Source: Paramacrobiotus metropolitanus
Taxonomy: Eukaryota; Tardigrada; Eutardigrada; Parachela; Macrobiotidae
DNA length: 64,000 nucleotides
Assembly (NCBI RefSeq): GCF_019649055.1
Contig: NW_026570227.1
Coordinates: 868,001-932,000 of the forward strand
Direction of reading: 5' to 3'
Below, one piece after another: positions 1-12,088 of the stretch. How positions within the stretch are numbered: the stretch's first letter is position 1; every line of letters starts with the position of its first letter. The translations under genes and the position numbers were made by a program. The notes under the pieces are model-generated. The model had not been told where the DNA came from, did no database searches, and saw only the letters and a list, made by a program, of their open reading frames with translations.

Positions 1-748
1 CAGAATATCAGCATGTATGTGTATCTATGATTCTATATCATTTTACCAGTTCATAGTTCCAGTACCTCTGAGAATATAATATTAATCAACTTTAATGCAC
101 GGCTCAAGTTTGATACTTTCAAATTCCATAACCGCTCTACATTAGCCATGGGCTGACGCTAAACATAATCTAGAATATCAAGGAACCGCAAAAGAATTTG
201 GCGTGGATTATTAAAAGAGAATTAATACTTTTTTTTTACCGCTGCTTCGCATGTAAAAGCTGTGTACATGATTACGTGGACTGTGTGAGCGCTGTAAAAG
301 TACAGTACATAATAACTATTACCATAAAAGCATTAATTGAACTGATGGTCTTGTCCCGCTTAAAATGACATTAAGTTTTGGCAGCCGGCTGCATATGAAG
401 CGTTTTAATTTTTCTGCAAGTTGCAGTTGGCCTCTACTGATGCGATTGAACAGCGATTCCATGAAAATGATCTGCAGTCAACTTGTACTGTATAATTAAG
501 GTTTCACGTGAATAGCAAGTGATAATCCAGCACCTATATTTTCTAGATAATTTTTCAGAATTTTGCAACGGAGAAATCGCTGTGGTAATATCACCTGAAG
601 GCATTTTCAGTTAAAACAGTCAAGCTTAAATTTACTGTTAACGCATCACGGCATTAGTGTCTGCTTCCGACAACACATAAATTTCGGCATCTCCATAAAT
701 TACAGACACGCCAATCGGCTGCCAACCAGCAACCGGAACAAAGTCACC
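1..748. other. AT-rich intergenic DNA
   Basis: No coding exon is supported here. The sequence is AT-rich with frequent short palindromic TGTAC/GTACA words, as in the other intergenic stretches. The last bases lead into the start codon of the transporter exon and presumably include its 5' untranslated region. Confidence 0.5.
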
Positions 749-1211
749 ATGTTGGAGCACAGCCACCTCACTTTCCGTCTGGGCTTAGCCCTTCTGGCCG
801 CCACCATCGGGACGTGGTTCCCGCACGGTCTCAGCATGTCGGCCCTGAACGTTCCGCAGTTTATTGTCCAAAATTGGATCCGCTCCGTGAAATGTCAGCG
901 TTTCGGCGGCACCTTCCGCGGCAACTACACCGTTGGCAATATCACCAACACCACCAACGGCCCCGCCCTGGCGTTGTGGTGCAACGCTATCCCGGCGGAG
1001 GAGAAAGCGCGGGTGCTGAGCGAGAACACGGAACTGAACACCCTGTGGGCGCTGTTCTCCTCCTTGCTGTGCGTCGGCGCATTGATCGGGACGCTGCTAA
1101 CCAATACACTGATCCGGTGGGTCGGGGTCAAACGCTCGCTGATGTGCGGAGCAGGGGTGCTGGCTGCCGGGTGTATCATGTGCTCCTTCGCGCCGCTAGC
1201 AGCGGCATGGG
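749..1211 (+). CDS. SLC2/GLUT-like sugar transporter, first coding exon (partial)
   Basis: The ATG at 749 lies in a good context (gtcaccATG). The exon encodes a first membrane helix (about residues 9-30), then the stretch GLSMSALNVPQ, typical of SLC2 transporters just after TM1. An extracellular loop follows with three N-glycosylation sequons (NYT, NIT, NTT near residues 59-68), then a second helix (about 97-116) and the cytoplasmic RWVGVKR motif equivalent to the RxGRR signature between TM2 and TM3. Family members facilitate hexose transport with 12 helices and about 500 residues, so only the N-terminal quarter is here. The frame runs out soon after a plausible donor (GTACAA at 1212), and no further transporter exon is recognisable before the inverted duplication starts near 2.2 kb. 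The gene may therefore be truncated. SLC2 is a motif-based call; another MFS family is possible. Confidence 0.62.
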
Positions 1212-2118
1212 GTACAATACGTGCGCTTCTGCTGCATCATAACCGCGCATTTCAGATAGCATACCGATATTTTCACTATAATATGTGTTGAAAGTGTGAA
1301 CTCCAATAAATTATTTTAAAGCGTAATGGTTGGTATTTGAAAGTCGTTGTTTTGCAAAAGTAATAGCAATCACAGCATTTTAAAGAATTATGTCCAAGCA
1401 CGACGCTGTGATTAGTTCAAATGGCCAAAATTTTGTGGAACGTTTATCTTTAACAAACCTACCCTACCCGGAGAAAATACAATTACCCCACAACAGAAAT
1501 TACTTTTATTTGTTCTAAACGAGATGCGCAAACATTTGCCACAAAAGGCGCTTCACAGTTCTTTTTGAAAATAATTTTTCTTAAGTTTGATCAAAGTTTA
1601 GAATTTCTAAAATAGTTGCAAATTGTTATTGATTTTGGAAACTGTTTTCTAAAAAATTGTTCAGGAAAGGGCGAAGAGCTTTTCTTGTACTGCTCTTCCC
1701 TTTCGTCTAACCGATTCTGCGTTGCAATGCCACCAAACTGATTGTGTGCACACAATAGCAAAAAATGCGTTGTAATTTAATCGGAAGTACTTATAAAAAT
1801 GCGTTGGCAGAACAAAAGTATTCATCAGGCGCTTTTGCCGTGTACCCTTACCGCCAATCCGAGATTAAAATTCTATGTAATCGATGATCTGTCAAAGCTG
1901 CCACAAGCGTCAGTAAAGCGTTATCCTACCTAAATTTATTTCAGAATTGCTGAAGGAGCGTAAGAAAGTAGTCTAAGGCATTATCGGATGAGTGAAGAAC
2001 TAGTACGAATTTTCAAATTCCATCTGAAGGTATCTGCTTGCTATTGATTGAAACGGTTTGCGAGGTCACCCTTAAGAAAAGCGACGGACTTCACCAACGT
2101 CATACCGCCAAAGCGAAC
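1212..2118. other. AT-rich sequence after the transporter exon
   Basis: This would be intron if the transporter gene continued. I see no second transporter exon, no long ORF and no clear repeat. It is AT-rich and non-coding in appearance. Confidence 0.4.
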
Positions 2119-2186
2119 AGATTTACGGCGACACCAGTGTTCAAAGTGAACATGTCAGATTTACGGCGACACCAGTGTTCAAAGTG
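2119..2186 (+). repeat. Two-copy 38-bp tandem duplication
   Basis: The 30-base core beginning agatttacggcgacacc occurs at 2119 and again at 2157, identical over the core and separated by 8 bases, so the period is 38 bp. It lies just outside the left arm of the inverted segmental duplication. It has no coding signature and is probably a recent replication-slippage product. Confidence 0.85.
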
Positions 2187-2722
2187 TCTTGACTATTCGA
2201 ACGCCCTACCGAAGATGCTTGTTCCCTCCTCGTAGGTACGAAATCATTTCTCTAACTGTCCGTTGGAAACTGCGATAAAAGTTCGGCAGGAAACAGTCCG
2301 TAACAAATGGTACCAAGTTTTGTGCCGCTGCCCACAAACGTCACATCAGCGGTAAAATTTCTGTTGTCGCGACGACGGCTTGTTGTTGCTAAGTTAAATC
2401 TACTCTAGTAAAAACAGTCAAAGGAACGTTGCATGGTAGTGTAAGCACAGATACACCGTACATCGCCAATGTAGTTATTCTGAAACTAATGTACGATCTC
2501 TTGGCTGTGATAAAGAAATCACGCGACACGCATAATCGAGGAAGCCGCAATCATGATCAATCGACAACCGTGCCTACCTTCGGCTACGAGTAGTCGTGCA
2601 TAAGACGCAGTAGCTGCATGTTCACTCGCTTTGTACACCGACAGCATAAAACGCTTGCTAATCCAGTCCGTTGCTGCAAACCAGTTTTATGGCCATAGAA
2701 TTCCTGATGACACTGGAAAGCT

Positions 2723-4568
2723 ATGGCTCTGCGTATTTGCTTGACAGCATGCCTGGTCATCGTCGTAGCCAGCAGCCAGCGGGCGGCATCGCCGTCCCTC
2801 GCGAAGCTGCCAAACAACTGTACAACGGACGAGCAGACATCGGCTCAACAGTGCTTACAATCCATCGACACTCTGCTAATGAAGAATAGAAAAAGGTGCA
2901 AAAGCTGCGAACAGTCTTCGGAGGAACAGCCACCGGGGAACCCCAGCGCGACCACCATGTCCGTTGTCGCTGAATTTTTGTGCGGGTAATTCTACACTGC
3001 CGTTAGGAACTTTACCGATGCCGCTTGTTACGTATTGCTTACTGTATAAGACAATATCTGGTTTAGCCTAAATTAGTGCTGTGCTACACTGCTACTAAAT
3101 AAAATTAAATAACGGCCATTTACTTAGTAAAAGTCCGCCTAATATTAAAAGTCTAGTAAATAGTAAGGTTTTGGAAACAAAGTAAATGGGCTGACGGAAT
3201 AGTAAAAAGTAAGTAAATATTAAGGTTCAGCGTTGAATAAATAAAAATTATTTACTAAATTATTTATTAATTCGTTTGTCAGCGTTACGGAAAATTGGCG
3301 TGTCAGCCGCCGCCACTCGCAGGTGAAGTGAGTGTGCTCTGTAGTAGGCTTGCCCGCCTGCCGCCCTCAAAAGCAGCAGTATTGACTTTTCAATATGCAC
3401 CTCAGCACCTGTATAGCTCGATTAATGAATAAGAAACTTATCTGCACAATTTTCAGTAGTCTGTTTGGCTTTGAAACTAACGCAATTCGAAACTTTCAAT
3501 GCTGAATTACATTTATTTAGTAAATTTACTTTAATTTAGTAAGTAAATGTCCTTGGGAAAATTGAAATAAAAAGTAAAAGCAAGTAAATGTCCCGAAAAA
3601 TTTTGAATATTAAGTAAAAATAAGTTAAACTTTCAAAAGCAGATAGTAAAAATGAGTATATTGGCAAGGACTTTTACTACCCAATACTACCATAAATGCA
3701 AAATGGATTTGTTTATTGTTTAGTCCGTTGGCTGTCGCGTTTACCTGTATTGAACAGCTGCCGCGTCCATGCTTTTCCCATCTGGATTTGCCAGAGAAAG
3801 TGCGATGGGTTCTACTGAACCCCCGGATCACAAGCAGTGTCAGCGACATTTTCCGTCGAATGTGCAGTGTTCCGCATCTCGACCAACATTTAATTCGGAT
3901 TGGTGAATGCGCAACAGCACTGGACAACCTCCCTCTGGTGCAAAACGGTAGCCTGTGGGAGGAAATGTCTCGTGCAGTCGGACCACCCCAACCAATTGCC
4001 TCGTACGACGATTTTGATTGGGAATGCCGGTAAATGCATGTCCAAATTGTGCCTGGTTTTATTTTAATTTCCGGGTTCTCCATGTAGCGTAAACTAATTG
4101 CTTCGAGAACTGGCTGTTGCCAAATTACTCGTCACCCGCATTCCCGAGAAAATTCACCCCGCACTCAGAACAGCATGTTTATAGCAAATTTTGTGAACAG
4201 TTTTCCTTCGTATACCCTAACTTTTTACTATATACATCAAAAAGTTCCATAATCACTACGGAACCGGAATAACCAGTTCTCGTGATAACCAATTGTCTGC
4301 GCCCAATGAATAAGCCTGGTTTAATTGACATTAATCAGAACACTTCAAATTAATTTTAAAAATTATAAAAATAAACACAGAAAGATCCAGTGTACGTAGC
4401 AGAATAATGGTCCCGACTGAGGAGTGAACATGTTGCAGAGCGCATCGCCGTCAACTGGAAATCATGAACCTGGATCTGGTTACGACGACGTGTGGCGTGG
4501 ACGCCGGTACTACGTATTTCACGGCAATCAATTCGCTGGTGCGAGACGTACTTCTGTGTTCAGAGTAA
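2723..4568 (+). CDS. Secreted Cys-rich protein, three exons (left copy)
   Basis: Model: exons 2723-2895, 3724-4029 and 4439-4568, giving 202 residues. The junction phases 2/2 match, and donors GTGCAA and GTAAAT are used. Residues 1-19 form a signal peptide (LRICLTACLVIVVASS core). The mature part carries regularly spaced cysteines (DEQTSAQQC, FTC, RRMC, GEC, WEC, TTCG, LLC), recalling the DUF19-type small secreted proteins of nematodes; that link is only a resemblance. The second and third exons are supported by conservation with the inverted copy at 15432-16398 (shared CSVPxLDxHLIRIGEC and LDLVxTTCGxDAG). The weakest point is the first donor: sequence past it is also conserved in the other copy, so exon 1 may originally have been longer. 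Role unknown; extracellular. Confidence 0.55.
3125..3679. mobile_element. MITE with TA target duplication in intron 1 of the secreted gene
   Basis: Terminal inverted repeats GTAAAAGTCC (3127-3136) and GGACTTTTAC (3668-3677) are flanked by TA on both sides, giving a 551-bp element with no ORF. The interior is AT-rich with many AGTAAA/TTTACT words repeated in both directions. The TA target fits Tc1/mariner-type mobilisation. The homologous intron in the inverted duplicate lacks it, so it landed after the duplication. Confidence 0.7.
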
Positions 4569-4800
4569 TAAAAGATTAGCGGACGGAAGGTGTCGTCGGA
4601 GTGCATTGTTAACCATTTACATTGCTTGTAACCGAGCGGTTGACAGTAGCTGTGGCGGTAGCATTTTGTATCACCCAGTTATACTCTGTACATAATCCAC
4701 AATACATAATCGTGTTATAAATAGCTGAAAGTTTTGCCGGTCTTAACTGTCTCTCTATGGAAATTCTAAAGTTCAGTCTAGTACTTCATTTTAATGCCTA

Positions 4801-5133
4801 AGCCTTGCTGACAACCGTGCATGGAATGCTGTATGCCATGTCAATAAATATGCCTTGAGCTTGCTTCCGTCCGCTGGGGATGCATCGCTGTTGCCCTAAT
4901 GGGAGACACCTGAATAATTGCAAATACGAGCAGCATTCTGTATTTAGGCGCAAGTAAGAAATCTTGTTCGATGACGTAGACGCCCTTTGCATACTTAAAG
5001 CACGTCGTCGTCGCCGGCAATCTACATATTGTACCCTGCTTAGGCCTGCTATGTAGTCATGATTATCATTTTGATGTGCAGAGCGATAATACACCACAGT
5101 GACCACACAAATGGCATTGTAGGCAGTTTTCAC
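4801..5133 (-). CDS. Tail of an unrecognised gene (left duplicate copy)
   Basis: This minus-strand frame ends in the peptide CTVVSKA. It is similar to the plus-strand frame at 14990-15237 in the other arm of the inverted duplication: both share an FRC-P-G segment, then STVVSK/CTVVSK near the end. A splice acceptor (attattcag) precedes the similar part, so the conserved coding exon is probably only about 4801-4925 and the upstream frame shown is intronic. The function is not recognisable. Divergence or loss of the last residues relative to the other copy suggests at least one copy is decaying. Confidence 0.3.
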
Positions 5134-5344
5134 TTTTCACATACTGTATCAGATTTCAGGTCGTTATGTTTGCGTTATCACCAGAAACATAATCCAATAC
5201 ATCACGAGGTATAGAGGAAATGTGATTCTTTCCATGGGTTCACAGGGTACATAGGTAATGCGACAGCGTGTCTGCAAAAGGGCGTATGTGGTTCTCATAG
5301 TTACGAATCTGCGTGTCTGTACGCATATACGACATTTTGCTGAA

Positions 5345-5640
5345 CGACTTTTTTTGAACACCGACAACTCGCTGACGACATTTTGCTGACATGAGAAACC
5401 TAAGAAACCTAAGAAAAAGCAACAAGAAATTAGAAAAACTCAAAAATCAGCGCATCGAACCGAAAAGCAAATTGCCGGTCAGCTAAAATATTTCCACAAA
5501 ACGTCGGTCAACAATTTAGCATGAAAGCAAATTGTCGGTCAACAATTTGTCGATCAGCGAGTTGTGTAAGTCAACAGCATGTCGGTCAGCACATTGTTGG
5601 GCAGCGAGTTGTAGGTCGGCAAATTGACGGCATGTATCTA
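5345..5640. mobile_element. Non-autonomous foldback element, copy 1
   Basis: The edges carry many degenerate copies of TTGTCGGTCAGCA-like words in both orientations. The centre is rich in AAACCTAAGAAA. In reverse orientation the same order of parts (CACCGACAA, then ACATTTT-TGACAT, then a CTAAG-rich core, then GTCGGTCAACAA-like words) recurs at 7360-7830. There is no ORF. Edges are approximate because terminal duplications could not be defined. Confidence 0.5.
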
Positions 5641-6728
5641 TGTAAACGTGCGTATATGGTGGGTACATAGGGCCATCTGGTTCACGTGTGGTTCCATGGT
5701 GGTTCCAGTGGTTCACATGAGCCATTTGGCATTAGAGATTGTTTTACTCGGTAACAATGAAACAGAACCTGATTAATCATCCGTGTCGTGGTCTATTGGT
5801 CCATTCCTATGGAACCAAATGTCCTAACTTGGATATTCTATGAAGCAATGCTATATTTTTGTCAGCATCATGCCAGGATCTATCGTTTGTCAGTTGCCAG
5901 TTGTCAGGCTCAAGTTTTTATCGCTTGCCAAGCCATCGTCGACTGGAAGTATAGTCGAACAACTGAACGGCAAGCCTACCGGTTGCCCCCGCCTGTATTA
6001 CCATAGCCCGAAAATGCAGTTCTTCACTTATTCACCTACACTGGGGCTCTCAATGGGCGTGCGGAAGGGGCAGCGTGCTTTAATAAATAACGGCAATTTT
6101 GTTTGCAACTAGTGCTCGCCCGCCATTCGGCTCCGCATATCAACAACGAATTAGAAAACAAAGTGGAGTACTGTTCATTGATCCGGGATTCTGACATTGT
6201 ACTATATAGTCAAGAAAGAACGCGTAACAAGCTCAACTGAGGAAACAATTTTGCACAACAAATGATCACTAGCATTGCTAAGAGGATGAAAACAAGGAGA
6301 ACGGTATCAGCGTCATATAAAGAAGCAAACTTAGCGAGCTATCGGCCGAAGCACCCTCCGGTTACAATCAACAAGCAGGCAGCCCATGGGGTACTTCGTC
6401 GCTACCCTGATCAGTAGTATCGGTATCGCACATGAACCTGCAAAGCGCGACTCGTTTGTATGTACAGATATGCGGTACGCTCATACTTAGATAATAATAA
6501 CCACACATTCAATAACTTTTGTAACCGTTTGGTGTACGCTTGTGAGATTGTGTGTCCTGTGTCTGATTTCTCGATCTAGTAACTTTTATCCCATAAAATC
6601 GAACGACAAAAAATACAAAATTTCTATATTAACCAAAAACAATTTCCAGTAGCCTGCTAAAATATCTCCATTAAACCGAACTGCCTAACGTCGTGGGATA
6701 GAAATAATGAAAACTTGTCGAGTTGCTG
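5641..6728. other. Intergenic DNA
   Basis: No supported gene. Short open frames near 5788-6112 lack splice sites, homology or composition that would argue for coding. The right end holds the 3' untranslated region of the minus-strand nuclear-protein gene; I did not find an unambiguous AATAAA there. Confidence 0.4.
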
Positions 6729-9700
6729 TTAAAACAGGCTTACTGAAATCTCGCTGACACGCGGCCCGTATGCGGTGTACTGTGGTGGTGGCGGTAGGAA
6801 CGGTCGTGGTGGAGGCGGATGAGGAAGCGGTTGACAATATGGCGGCATATGGTACGGCTCCTGCATGGCAACGGGTGGACCATGTGCCGGTGGTCGAAAA
6901 GGAAACGCACTCGGCGTCTTGAATTGTTGCTGCATGGGAGCTGGTGGGCTACACACCGGTGGTGGAGGAGGGAGTACGGGCGGCATCTGTTAGGGGGCAA
7001 ACCAACCACAGTCTAGCAAGAGTCGACGAGATGGCTGCAGCGCAAGGAAAGACTTACAGGCGGCGGACGGTGTTCAGCGACAACCGGTGGGTATGCAGTC
7101 GCCCTTCGTTGAAATTTCGCAGCCAGGTACTTGATACCCCTTTGGCGGCGCTTACTGTCAAAACACCATCATTCTGTAGAAACACACCGTCTGTCCGTTC
7201 TACCTAATAACGCGACGCCACCTACGAAAGTATAAACGGCTGCTGTGCTCCGCTGGGCCTGTTCCGCTCTCGGTCGGAATGGGGATCGTGGGCACGTTTC
7301 CAATCTACCCTTTCTCCCTTAGTGGCTCTGTAATGGCAACAAAATGCCAATTCGGTGAACTCCGTTCTGCTTCCGAAAGTTTGCTGATCGACAGATTACT
7401 GACCTACAATTTCTATAATTTTACTGCCTGACATTTGGCAGCAACAATTTGGTTAACCGACAGGTGGCTTATTAGTCAGGTTTATGATGTTTATCCATTT
7501 TTTGTTTTCTTGGCAATTTTTCTTTCGCTTCTTGATTTTCTTAGTGTCTCGTTTGGACTTCTTAGAATGCTTAGAATCGCTTTATGTTAATTTCTCAGTA
7601 TTTTCCTTAAATTTCTTATGTTGATCTTATGTTATTCTTATGTTTGCTCGCACTTTGTAATTTTTTCTTATGTCATGAAAATGTCGTAAGGGAAATGTCA
7701 TGTTCAGCACATTAATTTGCGTTCAGCAACCTGATCAATCTTCGAGTACTCGCTTCAGCAAGAATTGTCGGGTAAACATTTAGCCAGTCAGCAAGATTGT
7801 CGGTGCGCCAACAAAATGATGGCCGCTTATCATTGAACCGGTGAACCCCACAGCGACTTACTTGAACTCATCCCCGGCCGCCTTATAGTCGAACGGCTCC
7901 CGCATGACAACAAATACCCGCTGGTTGTACAGAGTTTTGTACTTTCCACTACGCCGTTGATCTTCCCGGCACCTCAGCGAAATAGGACGAAAACGTACGA
8001 CAGTGCCGCGTGCGCTGAAGAATGCCAGCACGCGCTTCGCCAATCCATCGTCCGAATCTACAAAACCGGCGTGGATCGCGGAGTCAGTGTACCAGTATTC
8101 CATATGCATACAGGCAGCGAAACCTACACAATCCGTGAATGACAATCCCGAACGGAAACGCATCTGTCGCCGGCTGTACTGGCTCTGCCGGTAACCGACC
8201 ACTGCCGACGGCACCTCCTGCCACTCCCAATCCAGCCAGGGATGACCCTTGAGTCGCCGCGACTATATCCACTCCCCTGGGGCTGGTGGGAGCCACGGGC
8301 TCTGCGTTCGCGGTGATGTACTCGTTGACGATGGATGATGCTGCGGGAGGAGGCGTTCCCGAGCCGCTTACCGGCGTGTTCCCATGGTCGTTCCCATGGT
8401 CGCACACGTTTTCCGGCGCCCTGTCAGTGTGCACCACCTGCCGGTTCGTGTCTTCCGGTGATGTGGCCATCTACAAAGATACCTTTCTCGCATCTGCATC
8501 TCAGAAGCCTTGTAGCAAACGCAGTGGAGCACCAGAGTGTTTTCGTTACTTTTCAATCAATAAACTAGTAGTACAGTCTGTACACAATTAATCATTAAAT
8601 TGGTTCTGCATGGTACTATATGTAATTTCATCGAAGGTAAGGTAACAGATATTATTAAGAATGATATTTCTGAGTTATTGCGCAGTAATACCGTGAACTT
8701 ACCTTCATACTGGCCGACGCGCTTTCAACTCCGGCTCCTCGTTCGAGATCCTGTGTCGACTGTAAAATAATACATGTACATCGCTGATTGGCAAAATATC
8801 ATAAAATGCAAAATTAATCGTGAAGAAGAGGTTAGCGCCGGCAGGAATCAAGAGATCCGCTTCTAAAATAAGTATGGATAATCCACATGTAAAAGGAAGT
8901 ATATGTATTTCAAAAAACACAGAAAAGTGAGAAAACGGTCAACGTTTAAACCAAAATTATCGTTAAACTTTATACAAAGCATTTTTTAAAAAAATAAGTC
9001 ACCTCATTATTACCGTCCTCCTCTTCGGACACCGGTTTTTCCGAATCCTCCGGCGAAAGTGACGCATTGGCCGCCCGAGATTCGGCGTTGCTCGTTGACT
9101 TTGCGGGAAGTGTCATGGCCATGATGGCGACAGCTTTTGGGACCGGTGGGCGGGTGCGGGGTCGTTTCGCCGCGGAAGATGAATCCTTCATGGGTTGCGA
9201 GCGTTTACGCTTCTTTTTCGCCGGCGGTTTACGGGAGTTTCCCACCGAAACCGGAATTTCTGCAGCGGGAATGAACATTTGAATTGTACAACTGTTAATC
9301 AGTTTCTGAATTAAAATTTCAAGAAAAAAACTAATTATGTATTCAGTTGTACATTTATTGCCAACTTCCTCGTATACACAGTTTGATAATTCCTTTTCCA
9401 AGAATTTATAGTGGCAGTCGAAAAATAACACTGGTATTAGTCAGTTTGATCTGCATGATTAAAAACTTTAAAATGGCATAAATTCCTGACATTTGATTTT
9501 GGAGAGGTTTAGCAAAGCCGTAGAACAGTGGATTGAACTTTAAAGGGAAGAAATTTGTTCACGTTCGCATACGTGTGCCCTTCTGGTTTTTGTGGACATA
9601 TAGATAAAACAATTTCCATGCTTTTTCTTTAAGTGATTATTTATTAGCCTTGAGTTTGGTGGACAGCACCATAAAAAGCAACAAATCCAATAAAGGCATT

Positions 9701-10323
9701 TTTCTCAATATAATCTTCTATTGGGGGAAGTTTTATGTAACACTAGTTAGAATGGAACTGACCTTTTTTGAAGCACTCGGGTACGTCTAGAGATTTCTGA
9801 ATTAGAGCTTTTGAGTGCGGGAGTTTATTAACCCTCAGTGGTTCACTGGCTCAGGTTTCTCGTAACAAAAGGTGCGTTAAAAAGAGTGAAATACTTAGTC
9901 GATGGCTAGTCTGCCGTGACTACGCTCTCTGTACAGCTACTTTGGCGCAGTACGAGGCGAATTAGCAGACGATCTATTCTGACGGGCTGGGGAATACTGC
10001 GGCAAAAATCTATCCATAAGAGAGCCCACCGGCCCCAAACACGCACCTTGAGCAGCTCCATCCAGACGGGGGAACGGCGGATCATGGCCGCCGGGCAGAG
10101 TCGGTGGCCTTGGCTGTTTAGCACGTCCATTGCGGAGAATACGCGCCATTGCGGGCCCTTTGCAAGGGCCCTTCGGGATCATCCCGATCAGCCGGATGCG
10201 CGGCGGTGGCGTGGCCATTACGGGCGCGGGTGATGGCGGCACGGCAGCCCATATGGCTGACCGTTGGGACAGGGCGGCTGCCGGCAGGCAGCCAGAATCT
10301 GAGGGTTTTTTAGGCTTCGCCAT
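6729..10323 (-). CDS. Seven-exon gene for a 481-residue basic, Pro-rich, probably nuclear protein
   Basis: Model on the minus strand: 10323-10047, 9259-9003, 8759-8703, 8470-8372, 8262-7862, 7154-7058 and 6986-6729. Every junction keeps phase (1,0,0,0,2,0), and several donors are perfect GTAAGT. The N-terminus starts MAKPKKPSDSG and is Pro/Arg-rich. Exon 2 carries a basic nuclear-localisation-like cluster (KKKRKR, then KRPRTRP) followed by an acidic run (EEEDGNNE). Exon 5 encodes the only globular-looking part, from about residue 230 to 365 (WLDWEWQEVP, FTDCVGFAACMHMEYW, RVFVVMREPF). A basic segment follows (NKRRQRG). The last exon is almost wholly Pro/His/Gln/Tyr-rich. I could not place the globular part in a known DNA-binding family; p53-, Runx- and T-box-like motifs were looked for and not found. 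Intron 5 contains a MITE. Confidence 0.6.
7360..7830. mobile_element. Non-autonomous foldback element, copy 2, inside intron 5 of the nuclear-protein gene
   Basis: In reverse orientation it shares the layout of 5345-5640: CACCGACAA-like end, ACATTTT/TGACAT block, core rich in TTCTTAG words, then GGTTAACCGACAGG-like repeats. It fills most of the 707-bp intron between 7861 and 7155. There is no ORF. Edges are approximate. Confidence 0.5.
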
Positions 10324-10850
10324 GAAGCCTTCGCCATGAAACCATGAAGCCTTTAGCCTTCGCTTTTAGCTGCAACTGAAAATTAACGACCGGCGTCAGT
10401 TTCGCAGGCAGTTATACTCGTAAAGGACTATCAACTACAACAAAATAGTTATCCGAAACGCGCAATATGTTGTACTGTACACATCAAACAGATTCAGCTG
10501 AGTTTCAACTGCAGGTTGATCGCATACGAAGTTATCGTTGAGTTGGACGTGGGAAGTAAAGCCGGCACTCTGCCATGAAGAGTCTGCATTTCGAAATTTT
10601 AGAAACCATGTTCGGTCAAGAAACGAAAGAACTGAAGCTACACGCATTAAATTCTCGTGAAATCTACACGGAGAAATGTTAATAATTATAAATTGTTGTT
10701 CGTGCGTAAGGATTTAATTTGAAAAAAAAACGTTTCTGTATTTTAGACACTTCTTAAACTTGCTAGTTGAACAAGCATTTCATATAGCAGCTTGTCAAAA
10801 AAAAATTTATAGCTGTAGCTGTGAAATAAATAGGGTAATAAATAAGGTCC
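10324..10850. other. Putative promoter side of the nuclear-protein gene, otherwise intergenic
   Basis: This interval lies directly upstream of the proposed start codon at 10323. It contains a short internal repeat of the word ATGAAGCCTT (about 10321-10355) and then AT-rich sequence. No other gene is supported. Confidence 0.3.
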
Positions 10851-12088
10851 CTTCTATGCGTCCCAAAATTTTAAGGCGCTTAGCCGATTTGTTGTGCGCC
10901 CCAAAATTTTATGTCTAAACGAAAATTTCAGTATTTTTTAGTATTATAGTACGTCAACACAGGTAGGAACGAATCCGTAATGGTGCCTTAAACGTGATGC
11001 AGACCATTACCAAGCAAGTACTGCAACAAGACTAAGGTCTTGTACTCGCACAATGCACTGCGGCACTATGATGCAAAAAATGTAAATAATTGTTATGGCT
11101 TTTTTAATTCACAGTTATGAAATTATTGCTTTATCTCTTAGTTAATCAGATATAAAGCGAGAAAATTGCAATGTTCTGCGATTATTTAACAAATTGCCGG
11201 GTTTATTTGTACACGGGGTAATTATAATCCCCTATTTTTTTGTTGAACAAAACCGACAAATCCGTTCCTTTTTCCGCGATTACCAGCATTGACACAATCT
11301 CTACGTTAAAGTTTTGTATTATGCATGCGCAAATCACAAAATAAATCAAAATTTATGTTGAAAGAGTGCATGACTTACCGCTGCGTCATTTATTGCGTAC
11401 CCTTAGTTGGTCAAATCTAGTTTAATTGAAGGGCTAGTCTAGTTTAAGATTCCTGTGTCTTCCAGGTCAGTTTAGGTTTGGCGAGAACCAATAAAGTGGA
11501 CAGTAGGACAACTGCGCTTTTAGATAGAATGGTTGGCGAACCAAAAATCGGTGCGGAGATCGCTTCAATAATTTCCGAAAGCCTGCAGACGCTTGGCTGA
11601 AACACCCTCTGTTGATGAGGCAGTAGCTCAACGAGATCACTGACGCTGAATAATTACAGAAGCACGCGTCGGAGTCAGAAGCGCGTCCAAAATAACCACG
11701 AAAAAGCTAATCGCAGAAAACCATAAATCATGATAACCGCAAAATAAATTGGTGCTAATTCGCGTAAAACGAAAGTTATCGGCTAAAGTTCGGTTAATAT
11801 TGGCATGAATGCGAAATGAACTACAGATATCAACTACGATTTAAAAACATTAAAACAAAAAATGCAGCAGATTTCGCGGAAAACTCGAAAACAGTGCAAC
11901 AAATTCCAAAAGCAAAGTGCGACGTCAAAATTAAGTTTTTTACTAATAGAGAATAAAAATTACACGTATAGAGAAGTAACAAAAAAGGTTAACACTGAAA
12001 CGAAAAAATTGTAACTGCAATTTTTGGGGCGCATAGCGAATTAACTATAGGCCCTAAAATTTTGGGGCGCATAGCACTTTCGAATAAA
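10851..12088. mobile_element. MITE-like element with paired inverted ends
   Basis: The left end CTATGCGTCCCAAAATTTTA (10855-10874) is the reverse complement, with few mismatches, of the right end near 12052-12075 (TAAAATTTTGGGGCGCATAG). A second inner pair (GCGCCCCAAAATTTT near 10895; GGGGCGCATAGC near 12027) repeats the motif. The word AATAAATAAGGT flanks both sides (10837-10848 and about 12087-12098) and could be a long target duplication. No transposase ORF is present in the roughly 1.2-kb interior, which is AT-rich. Confidence 0.5.

Larger units (their letters stand above)
2230..5150. repeat. Left arm of inverted segmental duplication
   Basis: This block matches the reverse complement of 14905-16930 in the same internal order: the noncoding stretch at 2310-2480, the three exons of a secreted protein gene, and the tail of an opposite-strand gene near 4801-5000. 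Similarity is patchy, roughly 65-75% in coding parts by eye, so the duplication is old. The left arm is longer mainly because a 551-bp MITE sits in the first intron here and not in the other arm. Confidence 0.75.
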
